Source: Butyricimonas virosa
GTDB lineage: Bacteria; Bacteroidota; Bacteroidia; Bacteroidales; Marinifilaceae
Direction: 5' to 3'
Length of the DNA stretch: 64,000 nt
Assembly: GCF_025148635.1 (NCBI RefSeq)
Contig: NZ_CP102269.1
Span: 4,340,001-4,404,000, forward strand
In this document: positions 42,890 through 52,380 of the stretch, one piece after another
How positions within the stretch are numbered: position 1 is the first letter of the stretch
Layout: every line of letters begins with the position of its first letter
Notes under the pieces: model-generated
What the model was told of the DNA's origin: nothing
What the model saw: the letters and a program-made list of their open reading frames with translations, nothing else
The model's database searches: none
Program-made: the position numbers and the translations under genes

Positions 42890-42914
42890 AATTCAAAATC
42901 TAAAATCAATAAAT
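42877..42914. repeat. AT-rich repeat word between bcp and recA
   Basis: Tandem AAATCTAAAATTC and AAATCTAAAATCA words form the end of the bcp CDS and the recA initiation region. Confidence 0.5.
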
Positions 42915-42915
42915 T

Positions 42916-43938
42916 ATGGCAAACACAGAAACCAATCAAGACAAGTTAAAAGCACTTCAACTTACCCTTGACAAAATTGAAAAGAATTTCGGTAAGGGAA
43001 GCGTCATGAAACTTGGAGATAATGTCGTGGAAGATGTTGCGGTTATCCCTTCCGGCTCTATCGGGCTAGACAGAGCCTTAGGCGTGGGAGGATACCCGAA
43101 AGGCCGTGTAATCGAAATATTCGGTCCCGAATCTTCCGGTAAGACGACTCTGGCTATCCACGCTATCGCGGAAGCCCAAAAACAAGGCGGTATTGCCGCT
43201 ATCATTGACGCGGAGCACGCCTTCGACCGATCATACGCCGAAAAACTAGGAGTTGACGTGAATAACTTATTCATCTCACAACCGGACAATGGTGAACAGG
43301 CCCTCGAAATTGCGGAACAACTAATCCGCTCTGCCGCTATTGACATTATCGTGATCGACTCCGTGGCAGCCCTTACGCCCAAAGCCGAAATCGAGGGAGA
43401 AATGGGTGATAGCGTGATGGGATTACAAGCCCGCTTGATGTCACAAGCTTTACGTAAATTGACAGGAACAATCAGTAAAACAAATACCTGCTGTATATTC
43501 ATCAACCAGTTGCGTGACAAAATCGGTGTCATGTTCGGCAACCCCGAAACGACCACGGGAGGTAACGCACTGAAATTCTACGCATCCGTACGCTTGGATA
43601 TTCGTCGCGTGGGACAAATCAAAGACGGAGAGGAAATCTACGGTAACCATACTCGTGTAAAAGTGGTGAAAAACAAAGTTGCCCCCCCATTCAAGAAAGC
43701 CGAATTTGACATCATGTACGGAGAGGGAATTTCCCGTTCCGGAGAAATTGTTGACTTGGGCGTTGAATGCAACGTGATCAAGAAAAGCGGTAGCTGGTTC
43801 TCCTACGGAGAAAGTAAATTGGGACAAGGACGGGAAACCGTGAAACAACTGGTTATGGATAACCCGGAATTAGCAGAAGAGCTTACCCAAAAGATCGTGG
43901 AAGCCATGGAAAACGGCGTACAACCGGCAACGAAATAA
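42916..43938 (+). CDS. recA: Recombinase A
   Basis: 340 residues. Core strand-exchange ATPase of homologous recombination and the SOS response. Walker A GPESSGKT (70-77), the MAW/L2 region GNALKFYASVRLDIRR, and RDKIGVMFGNPETTTGG are intact. It lies 26 bp after bcp with only repeat sequence between; a separate promoter is not obvious and no LexA-like box was recognised. Confidence 0.98.
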   Translation: MANTETNQDKLKALQLTLDKIEKNFGKGSVMKLGDNVVEDVAVIPSGSIGLDRALGVGGYPKGRVIEIFGPESSGKTTLAIHAIAEAQKQGGIAAIIDAEHAFDRSYAEKLGVDVNNLFISQPDNGEQALEIAEQLIRSAAIDIIVIDSVAALTPKAEIEGEMGDSVMGLQARLMSQALRKLTGTISKTNTCCIFINQLRDKIGVMFGNPETTTGGNALKFYASVRLDIRRVGQIKDGEEIYGNHTRVKVVKNKVAPPFKKAEFDIMYGEGISRSGEIVDLGVECNVIKKSGSWFSYGESKLGQGRETVKQLVMDNPELAEELTQKIVEAMENGVQPATK

Positions 43939-43970
43939 GAAAATCGTGTAATAAAACAGCTAAAATTACA

Positions 43971-46046
43971 ATGAAAAATTATTTATGTTCTGCATTAATC
44001 TTGTTGGCAATGGTGTCGTGTGACAACAAGAAAGAAGCAGTAAAAACAAGTTATAAAACACCGGATATGAAACTAGCATCCGACGTGATGACTCCCGAGG
44101 TGTTATGGTCATTCGGCAGAATCGGTAGCGTAAGCGTATCTCCCGATCAGAAAACACTCCTGTATGACGTAACTTATTTCAACAAGGAAGAAGATCGCTC
44201 GTACAGTGACATCTACGTGATGAACTTGGCTGACGGGAAATCAAAACAATTAACAGACACGGACTATAAAGAATTCGGAGAAACCTGGACTTCCGATGGT
44301 AAAATCGCTTTCATGTCCAGCAAATCCGGTTCCGTACAATTATGGGAAATGAATGCAGATGGTAGCGGCCTTACCCAGTTAACCAATGTCGAAGGTGGCA
44401 TTGGGGGATTTATTTTCTCCCCGGACAAATCCAAACTTCTTTTCCTGAAAGACGTGAAACTGGAACAAGATGTTCATGATCTTCACCCTGATCTCCCGAA
44501 AGCAAATGCCCGTTTAATTGATGGCCAAGTTTACCGTCATTGGAATGACTGGGTGGAAGCCTACACGCATCCTTTCGTGGCCGATTATATCCCCGGACAA
44601 ATGGTGACCACGGGAAAAGACATCATGGAAGGTGAAAAATGGGAATCACCCGTCCGTCCTTGGGGGGGAACCGAGCAACTCACTTGGACAAAAGACGGTA
44701 AAGGGGTGATCTACATGGCCCGTAAAAAAGAAGGTGTTGCCTACATGAGTTCCACGAACACGGATCTTTATTTGTACAATTTGAATTCCGGTAAAACCAC
44801 TAACCTCACGGAAGGAATGATGGGATACGACCAGAACCAAGTGATCTCTCCCAACGGGGAACTCATGGCATGGGAAAGTATGGAACGTGACGGTTACGAA
44901 GCTGACAAAATCCGCTTATTCGTGATGAACCTGAAAACCGGGGAGAAAAAAGAATACACGAAAGATTTCGATCAAAATGTCGGAAGCCTGTCTTGGGCAG
45001 ATGATAACACCATCTATTTCATCTCGGATTATCACGCTACAGATGAAATTTACAAGTTAACCTTGAATGACGGCAAGATCGATAAACTCACGGAAGGAGT
45101 ACACAACTACACGTCAGTTATTCCTGTAAACGATTACCTGATTGCCACGAAAGTATCCATGAGTAAACCCGCCGAAATTTACAAAGTAGACCCGACCACG
45201 GGAAAAGACACGGAACTATCATTCGTGAACAAAGGTATTCTTGATCAATTGACCATGGGTAAGGTAGAATCCCGCTGGATCAAGACCACGGATAACAAAC
45301 AAATGTTAACATGGGTCATTTATCCTCCTCATTTCGACCCGAACAAAAAATACCCGGCAATCCTGTATTGCGAGGGTGGCCCGCAAAGTACCGTGAGCCA
45401 GTTTTGGAGTTATCGCTGGAATTTCCAAATGATGGCTGCCAACGGTTACATCATCGTGGCCCCGAACCGTCGCGGCCTACCGGGATTTGGACAAGAATGG
45501 AATGAACAAATCAGTGGAGACTATCCCGGACAAAATATCAAGGACTACCTCTCTGCTATCGACGAGCTAAAACAGGAACCTTATATTGATGAAAACCGTT
45601 TGGGTTGCGTGGGAGCTTCTTACGGCGGTTTTTCCGTGTATTTCCTTGCCGGACATCATGATAAACGCTTCAAAGCATTTATCGCTCACTGCGGTATCTT
45701 CAACATGGAAATGCAGTACTACAACACCGAAGAGATGTGGTTCGCCAACTGGGATATGGGCGGCTCCCCCTGGGAAAAGAACAACAAGGTTGCTCAACGC
45801 ACGTTTGACAATTCCCCGCACAAATTCGTTGGAGAATGGGATACCCCGATTTTGGTCATCCACGGGCAAAAAGACTTCCGTATCGATGCCTCTCAAGGTA
45901 TGGGCGCATTCAACGCCGCCCGCATGCGTGGTATTCCGGCTCAGTACTTGTACTTCCCGGAAGAATGTCACTGGGTACTAGGATGTCAGAACGGTATTTT
46001 ATGGCAACGTACTTTCGCAACTTGGCTGGATAAGTGGTTAAAGTAA
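43971..46046 (+). CDS. S9-family (prolyl oligopeptidase/DPP-like) peptidase lipoprotein
   Basis: 691 residues. Lipoprotein signal (LILLAMVSCDNKK, Cys17), a WD40-like beta-propeller (about 45-430) and an alpha/beta-hydrolase domain. Catalytic Ser550 (GASYGG), Asp635 (HGQKDF) and His667 (EECHW) are present. Such surface or periplasmic enzymes trim dipeptides or oligopeptides from the N-termini of larger peptides, and fit a peptide-using gut bacterium. Convergent with the SusCD locus, with a two-way terminator between. Confidence 0.94.
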   Translation: MKNYLCSALILLAMVSCDNKKEAVKTSYKTPDMKLASDVMTPEVLWSFGRIGSVSVSPDQKTLLYDVTYFNKEEDRSYSDIYVMNLADGKSKQLTDTDYKEFGETWTSDGKIAFMSSKSGSVQLWEMNADGSGLTQLTNVEGGIGGFIFSPDKSKLLFLKDVKLEQDVHDLHPDLPKANARLIDGQVYRHWNDWVEAYTHPFVADYIPGQMVTTGKDIMEGEKWESPVRPWGGTEQLTWTKDGKGVIYMARKKEGVAYMSSTNTDLYLYNLNSGKTTNLTEGMMGYDQNQVISPNGELMAWESMERDGYEADKIRLFVMNLKTGEKKEYTKDFDQNVGSLSWADDNTIYFISDYHATDEIYKLTLNDGKIDKLTEGVHNYTSVIPVNDYLIATKVSMSKPAEIYKVDPTTGKDTELSFVNKGILDQLTMGKVESRWIKTTDNKQMLTWVIYPPHFDPNKKYPAILYCEGGPQSTVSQFWSYRWNFQMMAANGYIIVAPNRRGLPGFGQEWNEQISGDYPGQNIKDYLSAIDELKQEPYIDENRLGCVGASYGGFSVYFLAGHHDKRFKAFIAHCGIFNMEMQYYNTEEMWFANWDMGGSPWEKNNKVAQRTFDNSPHKFVGEWDTPILVIHGQKDFRIDASQGMGAFNAARMRGIPAQYLYFPEECHWVLGCQNGILWQRTFATWLDKWLK

Positions 46047-46051
46047 TAAAT

Positions 46052-46080
46052 AAAAAGCCTCGTTCAAGCGAGGCTTTTTA
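46052..46080. terminator. Bidirectional terminator
   Basis: AAAAAGCCTCG (46052-46062) / CGAGGCTTTTT (46069-46079), six-base loop. Confidence 0.9.
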
Positions 46081-46081
46081 T

Positions 46082-47014
46082 TCATTTTATCCCATTGGCA
46101 ATTTCATATTTTTCCACTATCGGTCGCATCAATTTAAACTTATCTATTACCTTCGGATAAGTACTATACAACTCATAGAAACGACTTTCCTCTCCTCGAT
46201 AAGCATAAATTACAGTAACGTAATCTTGAATATCCTGTTTCCTATCCGGATTTTTCATATATTTTCTTCCTGAAATTAAAGCATCCACTCGCCGAATAAA
46301 CCCTAATTCTTCAGGTTTCGGGGCTGGAGAGAAAGGACTTTCAGTACTTGTCTTCCCATATTGATCTTCTCCCGTAATTTTATAATAGTCTTCCAATTCA
46401 TCCACGCAAAACTCCAAAATCCAATCCGCACTCTTCACAGCCAATATTTCTCCCCCCAACATATTCAATTCATCCTGCTCCATTTCCTTCATTGCATTCA
46501 ACCGTCCTACAACAATTCCTCTCAACCCTTTACCATACACGTTAACTTCACGAGTCACGGGTGTATAACTTATCGTTTCCGTCAATAATATCGAATCTGC
46601 CAATAAGAACGAAAGAGGCCTGTATACACTCTCTTCTGGCAAATAAGGGATTACCCGATCCTTGATCATATTTACGGCAATTATCATTGCAACCGTATCA
46701 GAAGACAGTCTCATTCTCCCATCCGTATAAGTACCATACACATAATATCCCATATTGAATAATTCTGTGTGAACAACCGGATTTCCATAAGCATCCTCTC
46801 CTAACTCCTCATAACCAAGCGTATCATTTATAAAAATGGTAACCCCGTAATCTTTATAAATACCATAAATCAAATGATTAATTTCCCCTGGCTTATCTTC
46901 TATTTTAAACCAATCGGGCATATTTTCAACAGCTTTCACATCCTCATCATCAGAGTTACACCCCATGAAAAGACAAAGTACAATTCCCAATATTGTAAAA
47001 TAATTATTTTTCAT
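46082..47014 (-). CDS. SusCD-associated lipoprotein, possibly a degenerate Peptidase_Mx1-like protein
   Basis: 310 residues, lipobox at Cys19 (LCLFMGCNSD). The first third (HLIYGIYKDYGVTIFINDTLGYE) and the last third (KQDIQDYVTVIYAYRGEESRFYELYSTYPKVI) recall the zinc-metallopeptidase-like lipoproteins (Peptidase_Mx1) that often sit at the end of SusCD operons in Bacteroidetes. The HExxH zinc motif is absent: the corresponding place reads RGIVVGRLNAM. If the relationship is right it is a non-catalytic surface binding protein. 11 bp after susD. Confidence 0.6.
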   Translation of the reverse strand: MKNNYFTILGIVLCLFMGCNSDDEDVKAVENMPDWFKIEDKPGEINHLIYGIYKDYGVTIFINDTLGYEELGEDAYGNPVVHTELFNMGYYVYGTYTDGRMRLSSDTVAMIIAVNMIKDRVIPYLPEESVYRPLSFLLADSILLTETISYTPVTREVNVYGKGLRGIVVGRLNAMKEMEQDELNMLGGEILAVKSADWILEFCVDELEDYYKITGEDQYGKTSTESPFSPAPKPEELGFIRRVDALISGRKYMKNPDRKQDIQDYVTVIYAYRGEESRFYELYSTYPKVIDKFKLMRPIVEKYEIANGIK

Positions 47015-47025
47015 ACTTACATCCT

Positions 47026-48603
47026 TTATTCGTTAATTCCTATTTTTTTACGAGGCGCTCTTTTGGCATTATCAACCATAGCACCCTGATCAAAAACAAT
47101 TTCGTAATCAGGAATCGGTAACATCCAAGCATCATCCTCCCCAAAAGCTTTTAACACGTAACTTCCATCATACACTCCCGGCTGCATATTCGCCATGGCA
47201 GATTGATAAACTCCATGTCTCACCTGTTTCGCATCAGCATATTTTGAAGTTACGGCATAACGTCTCAAATCAAACCAACGATGTCCCTCTAAACATAATT
47301 CCCGACGTCTTTCCTCCCGAATAAAATCAACTAAAGCTTTCCCATTCAATCCATCAATTACGGGAATTATTCCATCTTTATACCTGTTATTCATCAAAAC
47401 TTTAATCGTATTTATAGCCTCTGATTGATCTAACATTGCCTGGGCTTCTGCCTTATTCAAATAAACCTCTGCAGAACGAATCAAGCAGGCATCATAAACT
47501 TTAGCCAAACCTGATTTTGTCGATAAATCAGGAGATTTGCGTACAAAGAAAAATCCCGGACAATACCTCGATGAAGGTTCCAAAAAAGCTGTATTCCGCA
47601 AATCTACAACCCCCTCACTTTCATATTTTTTGTACAAACTGATTAACTCATCTGAAGCCCTATATCGTCCTCCACCTTGAGCTGCATAAGAAATAAGACT
47701 ATTATCCATTAAAAACTGCATGGAATAACTCCCTTGGGTAAATAATATTTCTGGAGAATCCACCGTGTTCAACCATTGTCCACTCATCGTATTCATATTC
47801 TGCAGTTTGCACCCAGAAGCGATGATTTTATCACATTCTTCTATCGCAAGTTGCCACTCACCCATGTACAGATATACCCGACTAAGTAAAGTCCTTGCTG
47901 CAGCCTCATTAACCCGGTAAAATGTAGGTTGAACAATACCTGCAAGATTATCAGCTGCAGCTTTTAAATCCGCTACAATTTGTAGATACACCTTTCGTAC
48001 GGGATCTCGACTAAAATACTTATCCTCAATATATTCTGTAATATTTAAAGGAACTCCCAAATCCATACTCGCCGTTTTCTCAGAATAAGGTTTAGCATAT
48101 AAATTTACTAACATATAATAATACCATCCTCTCAGAAATTGAGCCTCCCCCATTACTCGACGACGTATCTCTTCCGGATCTTTTTCAAACTCTTTCACGT
48201 AAGATATAATCACATTCACATACCCAATGTGCTGATATAGTCTCTTCCAATCTATATCTCTCATTTCTGTTCCATCCATATAAGAAAAAGGTCTTTCTCC
48301 CCACGCATAAAAATTACGTAAACGTTCTGCCGGCGTAGAAAAACCATTCATTTTCAACCCTCCTGTAATAAATTCCTCCACATCATCATCCATCACGTGT
48401 AAATAAGGATAATACGTACCTGTTTCATTATAATAAAAGAAATCCTGCGAGGCATTTCGTTTCATATACCCGTTTCCTATTAAAATTTCATCCAAATCTT
48501 CACAGGACCTTGCATACACGAGTTCTTGCGAATATTCCTCCAAGAAATCACCACAAGCACCCAACAAAGTACATCCCATAATAATCAATAATATCTTTTT
48601 CAT
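47026..48603 (-). CDS. SusD/RagB-family outer-membrane lipoprotein
   Basis: 525 residues. Lipobox Cys17 (LLGACGDFLEEYSQ), N-terminal SusD-like helical part (GEAQFLRGWYYYMLVNLYAK) and the C-terminal RagB part (FIREERRRELCLEGHRWFDL RR-type block). It forms the lid over the SusC channel and captures the nutrient. The ligand is unknown; glycans, peptides or glycopeptides are possible. 10 bp after susC. Confidence 0.95.
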   Translation of the reverse strand: MKKILLIIMGCTLLGACGDFLEEYSQELVYARSCEDLDEILIGNGYMKRNASQDFFYYNETGTYYPYLHVMDDDVEEFITGGLKMNGFSTPAERLRNFYAWGERPFSYMDGTEMRDIDWKRLYQHIGYVNVIISYVKEFEKDPEEIRRRVMGEAQFLRGWYYYMLVNLYAKPYSEKTASMDLGVPLNITEYIEDKYFSRDPVRKVYLQIVADLKAAADNLAGIVQPTFYRVNEAAARTLLSRVYLYMGEWQLAIEECDKIIASGCKLQNMNTMSGQWLNTVDSPEILFTQGSYSMQFLMDNSLISYAAQGGGRYRASDELISLYKKYESEGVVDLRNTAFLEPSSRYCPGFFFVRKSPDLSTKSGLAKVYDACLIRSAEVYLNKAEAQAMLDQSEAINTIKVLMNNRYKDGIIPVIDGLNGKALVDFIREERRRELCLEGHRWFDLRRYAVTSKYADAKQVRHGVYQSAMANMQPGVYDGSYVLKAFGEDDAWMLPIPDYEIVFDQGAMVDNAKRAPRKKIGINE

Positions 48604-48613
48604 AATTCATCAC

Positions 48614-51600
48614 TTAAAATGTCACATTCAATTGTAGCGAATACGTCGGACGCACGGAAAGATTTATCAAAGATGTCGAGCCTGACTGCGACGGATCCTG
48701 TCCTTTTAATTTTCGACTACATATAGTAAACAAATTTGTTCCGCTCAAATTAACATACAGAGATTTAACTCGCATTTTTTTGCAAATATATTCCGGCACG
48801 ACATAACGCAAAGAAAGACTTGATAATTTCAAATAATTGCCAGATACAACCCGAATATTCGAGAAATCATACATTTCCCACAAATTATTAGAAAATTTAT
48901 ACGGTTCAGTAGTCCACCAAGGCCATCTAGCATCATTCCAAGCACTTCCAGTTAATATTCCAGGTACGTTTGTATATTTCTCATCCCCTGGCTGTCTCCA
49001 ACGATTAACGAATTCCCGTCGCAGATTTTTTTCCGGTCCGACAACGACTCCATCATTCGGGAACATTCTAAACAAACGTATTTTTGAACCAACACTATAC
49101 GCCAAATTAAACGAAAGTCCTAAATTTCTCCATCCTAAATAATTACTAATACTCCCCTGTAAAAACGGTTCACGCGCTCCCGAATGTTCCATAACCGTTA
49201 ACCACACATCCTCCCGGTCCATTTCTCCATAAATCTCTTTTGTCAATTTTTCCTCCCCATTAACCATTGTAGTTTTATCCGTTCCATAAAACATCGGAGA
49301 ACCATTTTCCGGATTTAATCCTTTAAATCTGTAAGAATAGAATGTATTTACCGGACGTCCGGCAACCTGCACCTTACCATTCAAATAATCTTCATATTTT
49401 ACTTCATCTTGTAAAACCCGATCTTTACGTTTTACTTTATCTATTAATTGATTGAAAACCGATCCAAAATTAGGATCAAATCGCCAAACAATCCCTCTCT
49501 GTTGCCCATTGAGCGAAGTTGCCGTATTCACTGGCATAAAATTCAACGTCAATTCATATCCTTGATTCCGCAAATTACCCTCATTAACCGTATAAGCTTC
49601 AACGCCATTCACAACTGACACTTTTTTAGAAAGAAAAGCATCTCTCGTATATCGATAATAATACCCGATCGTTCCTCTTATTTTACGATTTAATAATGAG
49701 AAATCAACATCAATATTATAAGTAGAAGTTTTCTCCCATTTCAAATTAGGATTTGGGTAATTAGCAATTGTTGAATATAATTCTTTAAAAGAGTTATCCA
49801 TTCCCTCTTTCTTTATAATCAGCCGAGGAGAATCCAATGCAGACATATTTCCTTGATAGCCAAAAGACATCTTCAACGCCAACATATCTATCCAACCCAC
49901 ATTCTTCAACACGTTTTCGTGCATATTCCAACGACCTGAAACAGACCAAATTGGCAACAATTTATCATTACTCGCATCACCAAATTTGTTCGAGAAATCA
50001 ATTCTCCCATTCACATTAAAAATATAAGAATTTTTGTAAGAATACACGAAAGATCCGACAAGTCCAACCAAATTCGTTAAATTATCTTTCATGACCCCCA
50101 TAGCGTCATCTGTTAACAACCATTCGTTATACGCCGTGTACAAATTATCTTTATTCATTGTTTCAAGCTTATTAAAAATCATCCCGCGATCTGGCATATA
50201 TCCTCGCTTTGTAATCTTAAAACCTGTGTATTTCGATGAACTTAATTCTCCGATTAAAGAAGCAGAAAGCACATGATTTAATTCTTTATCCATGGCCTTA
50301 TTAAACGTAAGCGTCCCACGTAAACTGTAATTTTCATTCTTCGTATTATCCATTCGTAATTCTCCTCCCACCGGACACAACGTTGTGGTTATATCAATCT
50401 CACCCGTGGACATACTTGCTTTCTTCAAATCTGCTATGTACCACGTGTTATCAGCAAAATACACATCTTCGCTTGAATTGGATACATTATACGAACAAAA
50501 AACACCCACCTTTAAACTCTGCAATAAGCGATACTCCAAAGACACATTCAAACCTAGCTGTTCCGTATTGATTTTATCATACGAATTTTTCCGCTCGTTT
50601 ATAATACTAAAAGGTTGGTCATAACTAACATTATTTTTTTGATAAAACCATAACTCCCCGTTCTCATCATAAGCAGGAACACTACGAGACGTGTTATAAG
50701 CATAGGTTGTCACTCCAACCTCTGCCGGAGTATATTCTCTCTTCATCGTGCTACCATTCAACTTAAATTGCATCATAAACCTGTTATAATTCAAATTCAA
50801 GCTAGCCATTGCTGAATAACGGTCGCTACTTTCTCCCCGAATATTACCGTTTTCATCATTATATCCCAGAGATGCATAGTAACGGATATGATCAGTTCCC
50901 CCGGAAACATTCAAAGAATGAGAATGGGAATAAGAATCCTGCATTAAAATTCCCAACCAATCCGTATTCACTGTTTCCATCTCTCGAACCTGCTCCAAAA
51001 ACTCTTGATAATTAATCTTACCTGTACTATATTCATAATAAGCAGCCTCGTATCCTACCCAGCTATCCAAATTCGGTACATTCAGTTGGTTCTTTATCAC
51101 ATCCCTAGAATAATCTATTCTTTCTTGGGAATTCATAACATTGACTGCTCGATCCGTGTAGCGAGGACGCTGACGAAAAGTTCCCGTCAAAGAATAAGAA
51201 ACTGAAGGTGCACCTACTTTTCCTTTTTTCGTTGTAATCACAATCACTCCGTTAGATGCTCTTGGTCCATAAATAGCCGTGGCAGAAGCATCTTTCAACA
51301 CGTCGATCTGATCAATATCATCAGGATTGATTCCTGAAATCGCATTCCCCAATAAATTCACGAAATCCAAATCGTTAATCGACGTGGGATCAATATTCAC
51401 CGGATCAGACAAAATTACACCATCCACAACCCATAACGGAGCTTGAGAACCCAGAATTGTTGTTGTACCACGAATTTTGATCTTAGGTGTAGCACCTACT
51501 TGTCCTGAATTTTGCATAAAAATCATCCCAGGAACACGCCCTTCCAACATCTGATCAACCGTACTTACACCAGGCTGCATGATATCATCCATTTTCAAAG

Positions 51601-52303
51601 AGGTCACAGAACTCGTCATGTGACGCTTATCAACCTGATAATATCCATAAGAAACAACCTCGTCTAATTCGTGTAAATTTTCTTCCAGTACCACATTAAT
51701 CGTGTCTTGCAAAGCAACTTTAATTTGTTTGGTTTGCATCCCTATAAAAGAAAAGATTAATGTTATATCTTTTTGATTATCGGGTAATGAAATTCGATAT
51801 AAACCTTCCGTATTCGTCACCACTCCCAGAGAAGTTCCCTTAATTAATACCGAAACCCCCGGCAAAGGCCCTTTTTGCGAATCCGTAACCACCCCTCGAA
51901 TAACTCTTCCTTTCACCTCCTTTTCGTTTCCTCCCGATTCACCTAAATCACGAATAACAATTGTATTATCTAATAATTCGTAATATAACCCCGAATCTTT
52001 CAAACACTTGTCAAGTACCTCTGCAACACTCTTGTTTTTGAAATCAAGCGAAAGTTTTTTCACCCTGCTCACTTGTTCGTGGTTGTACACAAATACATAA
52101 TTAGATTGCCGTTCTATCAATCGAAAAACGTCCTCTATCAAGCCTCCTTTTACTTGAATGGAAACTCTATCATTTTGAGAATACAGGGTTGCTGACACCT
52201 GCATAAAACTGATAAACAACAAAATGAATGTCAATTTCATAATGTTCACTACTTTTTTTAAAATACGATTTCTCAAAAATCGTATTTGTCGATTTTTTCT
52301 CAT
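48614..52303 (-). CDS. SusC/RagA-family TonB-dependent transporter with STN signalling domain
   Basis: 1229 residues. Signal peptide (IMKLTFILLFISFMQVSATL), secretin/TonB N-terminal STN domain (about 45-118, the part that talks to the FecR anti-sigma factor), carboxypeptidase-regulatory-like domain (about 133-215), plug with DKRHMTSSVTSLKMDDIMQP onwards and ATAIYGPRASNGVIVITTKK, and a C-terminal barrel ending in Phe (LQLNVTF). The STN domain links import to the ECF sigma/FecR pair encoded upstream, as in FecA-type surface signalling. Confidence 0.96.
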   Translation of the reverse strand: MRKNRQIRFLRNRILKKVVNIMKLTFILLFISFMQVSATLYSQNDRVSIQVKGGLIEDVFRLIERQSNYVFVYNHEQVSRVKKLSLDFKNKSVAEVLDKCLKDSGLYYELLDNTIVIRDLGESGGNEKEVKGRVIRGVVTDSQKGPLPGVSVLIKGTSLGVVTNTEGLYRISLPDNQKDITLIFSFIGMQTKQIKVALQDTINVVLEENLHELDEVVSYGYYQVDKRHMTSSVTSLKMDDIMQPGVSTVDQMLEGRVPGMIFMQNSGQVGATPKIKIRGTTTILGSQAPLWVVDGVILSDPVNIDPTSINDLDFVNLLGNAISGINPDDIDQIDVLKDASATAIYGPRASNGVIVITTKKGKVGAPSVSYSLTGTFRQRPRYTDRAVNVMNSQERIDYSRDVIKNQLNVPNLDSWVGYEAAYYEYSTGKINYQEFLEQVREMETVNTDWLGILMQDSYSHSHSLNVSGGTDHIRYYASLGYNDENGNIRGESSDRYSAMASLNLNYNRFMMQFKLNGSTMKREYTPAEVGVTTYAYNTSRSVPAYDENGELWFYQKNNVSYDQPFSIINERKNSYDKINTEQLGLNVSLEYRLLQSLKVGVFCSYNVSNSSEDVYFADNTWYIADLKKASMSTGEIDITTTLCPVGGELRMDNTKNENYSLRGTLTFNKAMDKELNHVLSASLIGELSSSKYTGFKITKRGYMPDRGMIFNKLETMNKDNLYTAYNEWLLTDDAMGVMKDNLTNLVGLVGSFVYSYKNSYIFNVNGRIDFSNKFGDASNDKLLPIWSVSGRWNMHENVLKNVGWIDMLALKMSFGYQGNMSALDSPRLIIKKEGMDNSFKELYSTIANYPNPNLKWEKTSTYNIDVDFSLLNRKIRGTIGYYYRYTRDAFLSKKVSVVNGVEAYTVNEGNLRNQGYELTLNFMPVNTATSLNGQQRGIVWRFDPNFGSVFNQLIDKVKRKDRVLQDEVKYEDYLNGKVQVAGRPVNTFYSYRFKGLNPENGSPMFYGTDKTTMVNGEEKLTKEIYGEMDREDVWLTVMEHSGAREPFLQGSISNYLGWRNLGLSFNLAYSVGSKIRLFRMFPNDGVVVGPEKNLRREFVNRWRQPGDEKYTNVPGILTGSAWNDARWPWWTTEPYKFSNNLWEMYDFSNIRVVSGNYLKLSSLSLRYVVPEYICKKMRVKSLYVNLSGTNLFTICSRKLKGQDPSQSGSTSLINLSVRPTYSLQLNVTF

Positions 52304-52345
52304 AAATTTGTTCTACTAAAAGATGAAACACTCAGTTGTTCATTC

Positions 52346-52379
52346 AAGCTGTTGAAAAGGCCTAATTTTTCAACAGCTT
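52346..52379. promoter_or_regulatory. Hairpin between fecR and susC
   Basis: Perfect 13-bp stem AAGCTGTTGAAAA (52346-52358) / TTTTCAACAGCTT (52367-52379), located two bases after the fecR stop. On the minus strand (the gene direction) no T-run follows, so it is more likely an mRNA processing or stability element, or a partial stop that lowers susC read-through, than a full terminator. Confidence 0.55.
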
Positions 52380-52380
52380 T

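Noticed and set aside
42957..43556. 199-codon minus-strand frame inside recA
   Set aside because: Antisense to recA; Ser/Ile/Ala-rich composition of a codon mirror.
45586..45981. 131-codon plus-strand frame within the S9 peptidase gene
   Set aside because: Out-of-frame shadow over the catalytic domain.
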